Part shown: positions 5,535 through 6,424 of the stretch, one piece after another | Numbering within the stretch: the stretch's first letter is position 1 | Layout: each line of letters opens with the position of its first letter | Position numbers and translations under genes: made by a program | The notes under the pieces: generated by a model | Seen by the model: only the letters and a program-made list of their open reading frames with translations | Databases searched by the model: none | Told to the model about the DNA's origin: nothing | Assembly: GCA_900551435.1 (NCBI GenBank) | Contig: URVW01000096.1 | Span: 1-6,424 of the forward strand | DNA length: 6,424 nucleotides | DNA from: an uncultured Faecalibacterium sp. | GTDB lineage: Bacteria; Bacillota; Clostridia; Oscillospirales; Ruminococcaceae | Direction: 5' to 3'

Positions 5535-6335
5535 ATGAAACGAAACAAGGCTCTTTGGGGCTGTGTGCTGGCGGCGGCGCTGCTGCTGACCGGCTGCGGA
5601 AAATCGAACGGCAGTTCGTCCAGTTCCAGCAGCATGAGCGGTGGGATGAACAGCAGTTCGGCGTCCGGCACGGCGGCGTACCGCACCGGGCTTGGCGTCC
5701 TGACCGAGACCTCCGACGACGGAAATTCCGGCAAAGTGGAGCTGATCGCGGCGGCGGTGACGCTGGACGAGAACGGCCGGCTGGCCGACGTCCAGTTCGA
5801 TGAACTGGAAAGCGTCGTCACGGCGGACGGGACCGGCGCGGTCACCCTGCCCACCGATGACCGCACCAAGCGCCAGAAGGGCGATGACTACCCGCTGGCG
5901 GCGGTGTCGTCGCTGAAAAAGGGCTGGACCGAACAGGCCGACGCCTTTGCCAAGCACCTGACGGGCCGGACGCCCGAAGAGGTAAAGGCCATCCAGACCG
6001 ACGCGGACGGCAAGGCCACCGACGCCGACCTGCTGTCCGGCTGCACCATCGCGGTGGACCGCTACCGCGACGCCGTGGTGGAAGCGTGCACCAATGCCAA
6101 GGCGATGGGCGCGGCCAAGGGCGACCGGGTGTCGGTCTATGTGGAGGCCATGCGGGACGCTTCCAGCGGCACGGCCACCGATGACCGCGACGCCACCGTG
6201 ACCCTGAACGTCAAGGCCGAAGCCCGCACCCACGACGCCGACGCCAAACTCAGCAGCTCGGTGGAGGAAGAGCGGACCTTCACTTGGACCATCTCGGCGG
6301 ATGGCGGGGTGACGGTGGAGCACTCGAAAACGTAA
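5535..6335 (+). CDS. Secreted lipoprotein, possibly of the FMN-binding-like/Tpp15-like family
   Basis: The 266-aa product begins with a type II signal peptide: KRNK, a hydrophobic core (LWGCVLAAALLL) and lipobox LTGC with Cys21 as the lipidated residue, so it is a substrate for Lgt. A flexible Ser/Gly/Met-rich linker (22-45) follows. The mature domain has YRTGLGVLTE (49-58), AAAVTLDENGRLADVQFDELE (starting at 72), KGDDYPLAAVSS (115-126), GWTEQADAFAKHLTGRTPEEV (starting at 130) and TDADLLSGCTIAVDRYRDAV (162-181). This order recalls Clostridia lipoproteins related to Treponema Tpp15 and FMN_bind-like domains; function unknown. Residues 194-232 look like the diverged start of a second repeat. 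I chose the ATG at 5535 because AAGGGAG lies seven nt upstream and the signal peptide starts there; the frame extends back to a TTG at 5463 with no binding site. It diverges from the VanY-like operon. Confidence 0.82.
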   Translation: MKRNKALWGCVLAAALLLTGCGKSNGSSSSSSSMSGGMNSSSASGTAAYRTGLGVLTETSDDGNSGKVELIAAAVTLDENGRLADVQFDELESVVTADGTGAVTLPTDDRTKRQKGDDYPLAAVSSLKKGWTEQADAFAKHLTGRTPEEVKAIQTDADGKATDADLLSGCTIAVDRYRDAVVEACTNAKAMGAAKGDRVSVYVEAMRDASSGTATDDRDATVTLNVKAEARTHDADAKLSSSVEEERTFTWTISADGGVTVEHSKT

Positions 6336-6343
6336 AACAAGGA

Positions 6344-6410
6344 CCCCTCTCTGAGAGCGCTCTTGCGGGGAAGAACCTCTCAGTCTGCTTCGCAGACAGC
6401 TCCCTCGCAC
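6344..6410. repeat. Probable interspersed hairpin repeat (REP/MITE-like) after the lipoprotein gene
   Basis: Noncoding sequence starts nine nt after the lipoprotein stop and is dense in symmetry: a 10-bp perfect palindrome AGAGCGCTCT (6354-6363) flanked by CCCC (6344-6347) and GGGG (6367-6370), then a perfect hairpin GTCTGC-TTC-GCAGAC (6383-6397) flanked by CTCTCA and AGCTCCCTC. The block CTCTCAGTCTGC...GCAGACAGCTCCCTC matches, from memory, a repeat scattered through Faecalibacterium-like genomes. No T-run follows either stem, so it is a poor intrinsic terminator. Its right end may lie beyond the window. Confidence 0.5.
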
Positions 6411-6424
6411 AGCGCTGTTACACA

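Noticed and set aside
6344..6397. Intrinsic terminator of the lipoprotein gene
   Set aside because: The stems are real but neither is followed by a T-run on the plus strand; better described as a repeat.
5415..6410. 331-codon minus-strand frame opposite the lipoprotein
   Set aside because: Its translation is Arg/Gly/Ala-rich shadow sequence; the plus strand has a signal peptide, lipobox and a binding site.
1..6424. CRISPR array, tRNA, rRNA, transposase or phage genes
   Set aside because: No regularly spaced repeats, tRNA-like cloverleaf, rRNA-like sequence or recombinase motifs were seen on either strand.

Overview
The window looks like a chromosomal segment of a GC-rich, Gram-positive gut Clostridia (Oscillospiraceae, Faecalibacterium/Gemmiger-like). 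The support is strong AGGAGG-type ribosome binding sites, sigma-A-like promoters, an rplU gene with a Firmicutes-type leader, a YfmF/YfmH peptidase pair, a lipoprotein with a serine-rich linker, and an interspersed hairpin repeat of a kind I associate with these genomes. The genus is inference from protein flavour and base composition.

Layout: everything is on the minus strand except the last gene. Reading in the direction of transcription (right to left), a promoter at 5414-5442 starts a tightly packed four-gene unit: a VanY-like M15 protein (5375-4563), yfmF (4544-3249), yfmH (3268-1955) and lgt (1953-922). Gaps are 18 nt, then a 20-nt overlap, then 1 nt. A separate promoter at 831-859 drives a type II toxin-antitoxin pair, with a Phd/YefM-type antitoxin (790-533) overlapping a RelE/ParE-type toxin (543-211) by 11 nt. 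Beyond it a near-consensus promoter (143-171) and a structured leader (79-134) precede rplU, of which only the first 17 codons are present (53-1). On the plus strand, diverging from the four-gene unit, is a 266-aa lipoprotein (5535-6335), followed by a hairpin-bearing repeat at the window edge. No gene-free stretch exceeds 160 nt.

How the genes may work together: the four-gene unit joins cell-envelope and proteolysis functions. Lgt lipidates prolipoproteins, and the divergent gene encodes just such a substrate (lipobox LTGC). YfmH carries an intact M16 zinc site, while YfmF has lost it but keeps the C-terminal R/Y motif; this is the usual active/inactive M16 heterodimer. The first gene is a membrane-anchored VanY-fold protein whose active site is altered at three expected positions, so it may be a pseudoenzyme. 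The toxin-antitoxin pair is visibly less GC-rich than its neighbours and looks like an accessory insertion between core genes.
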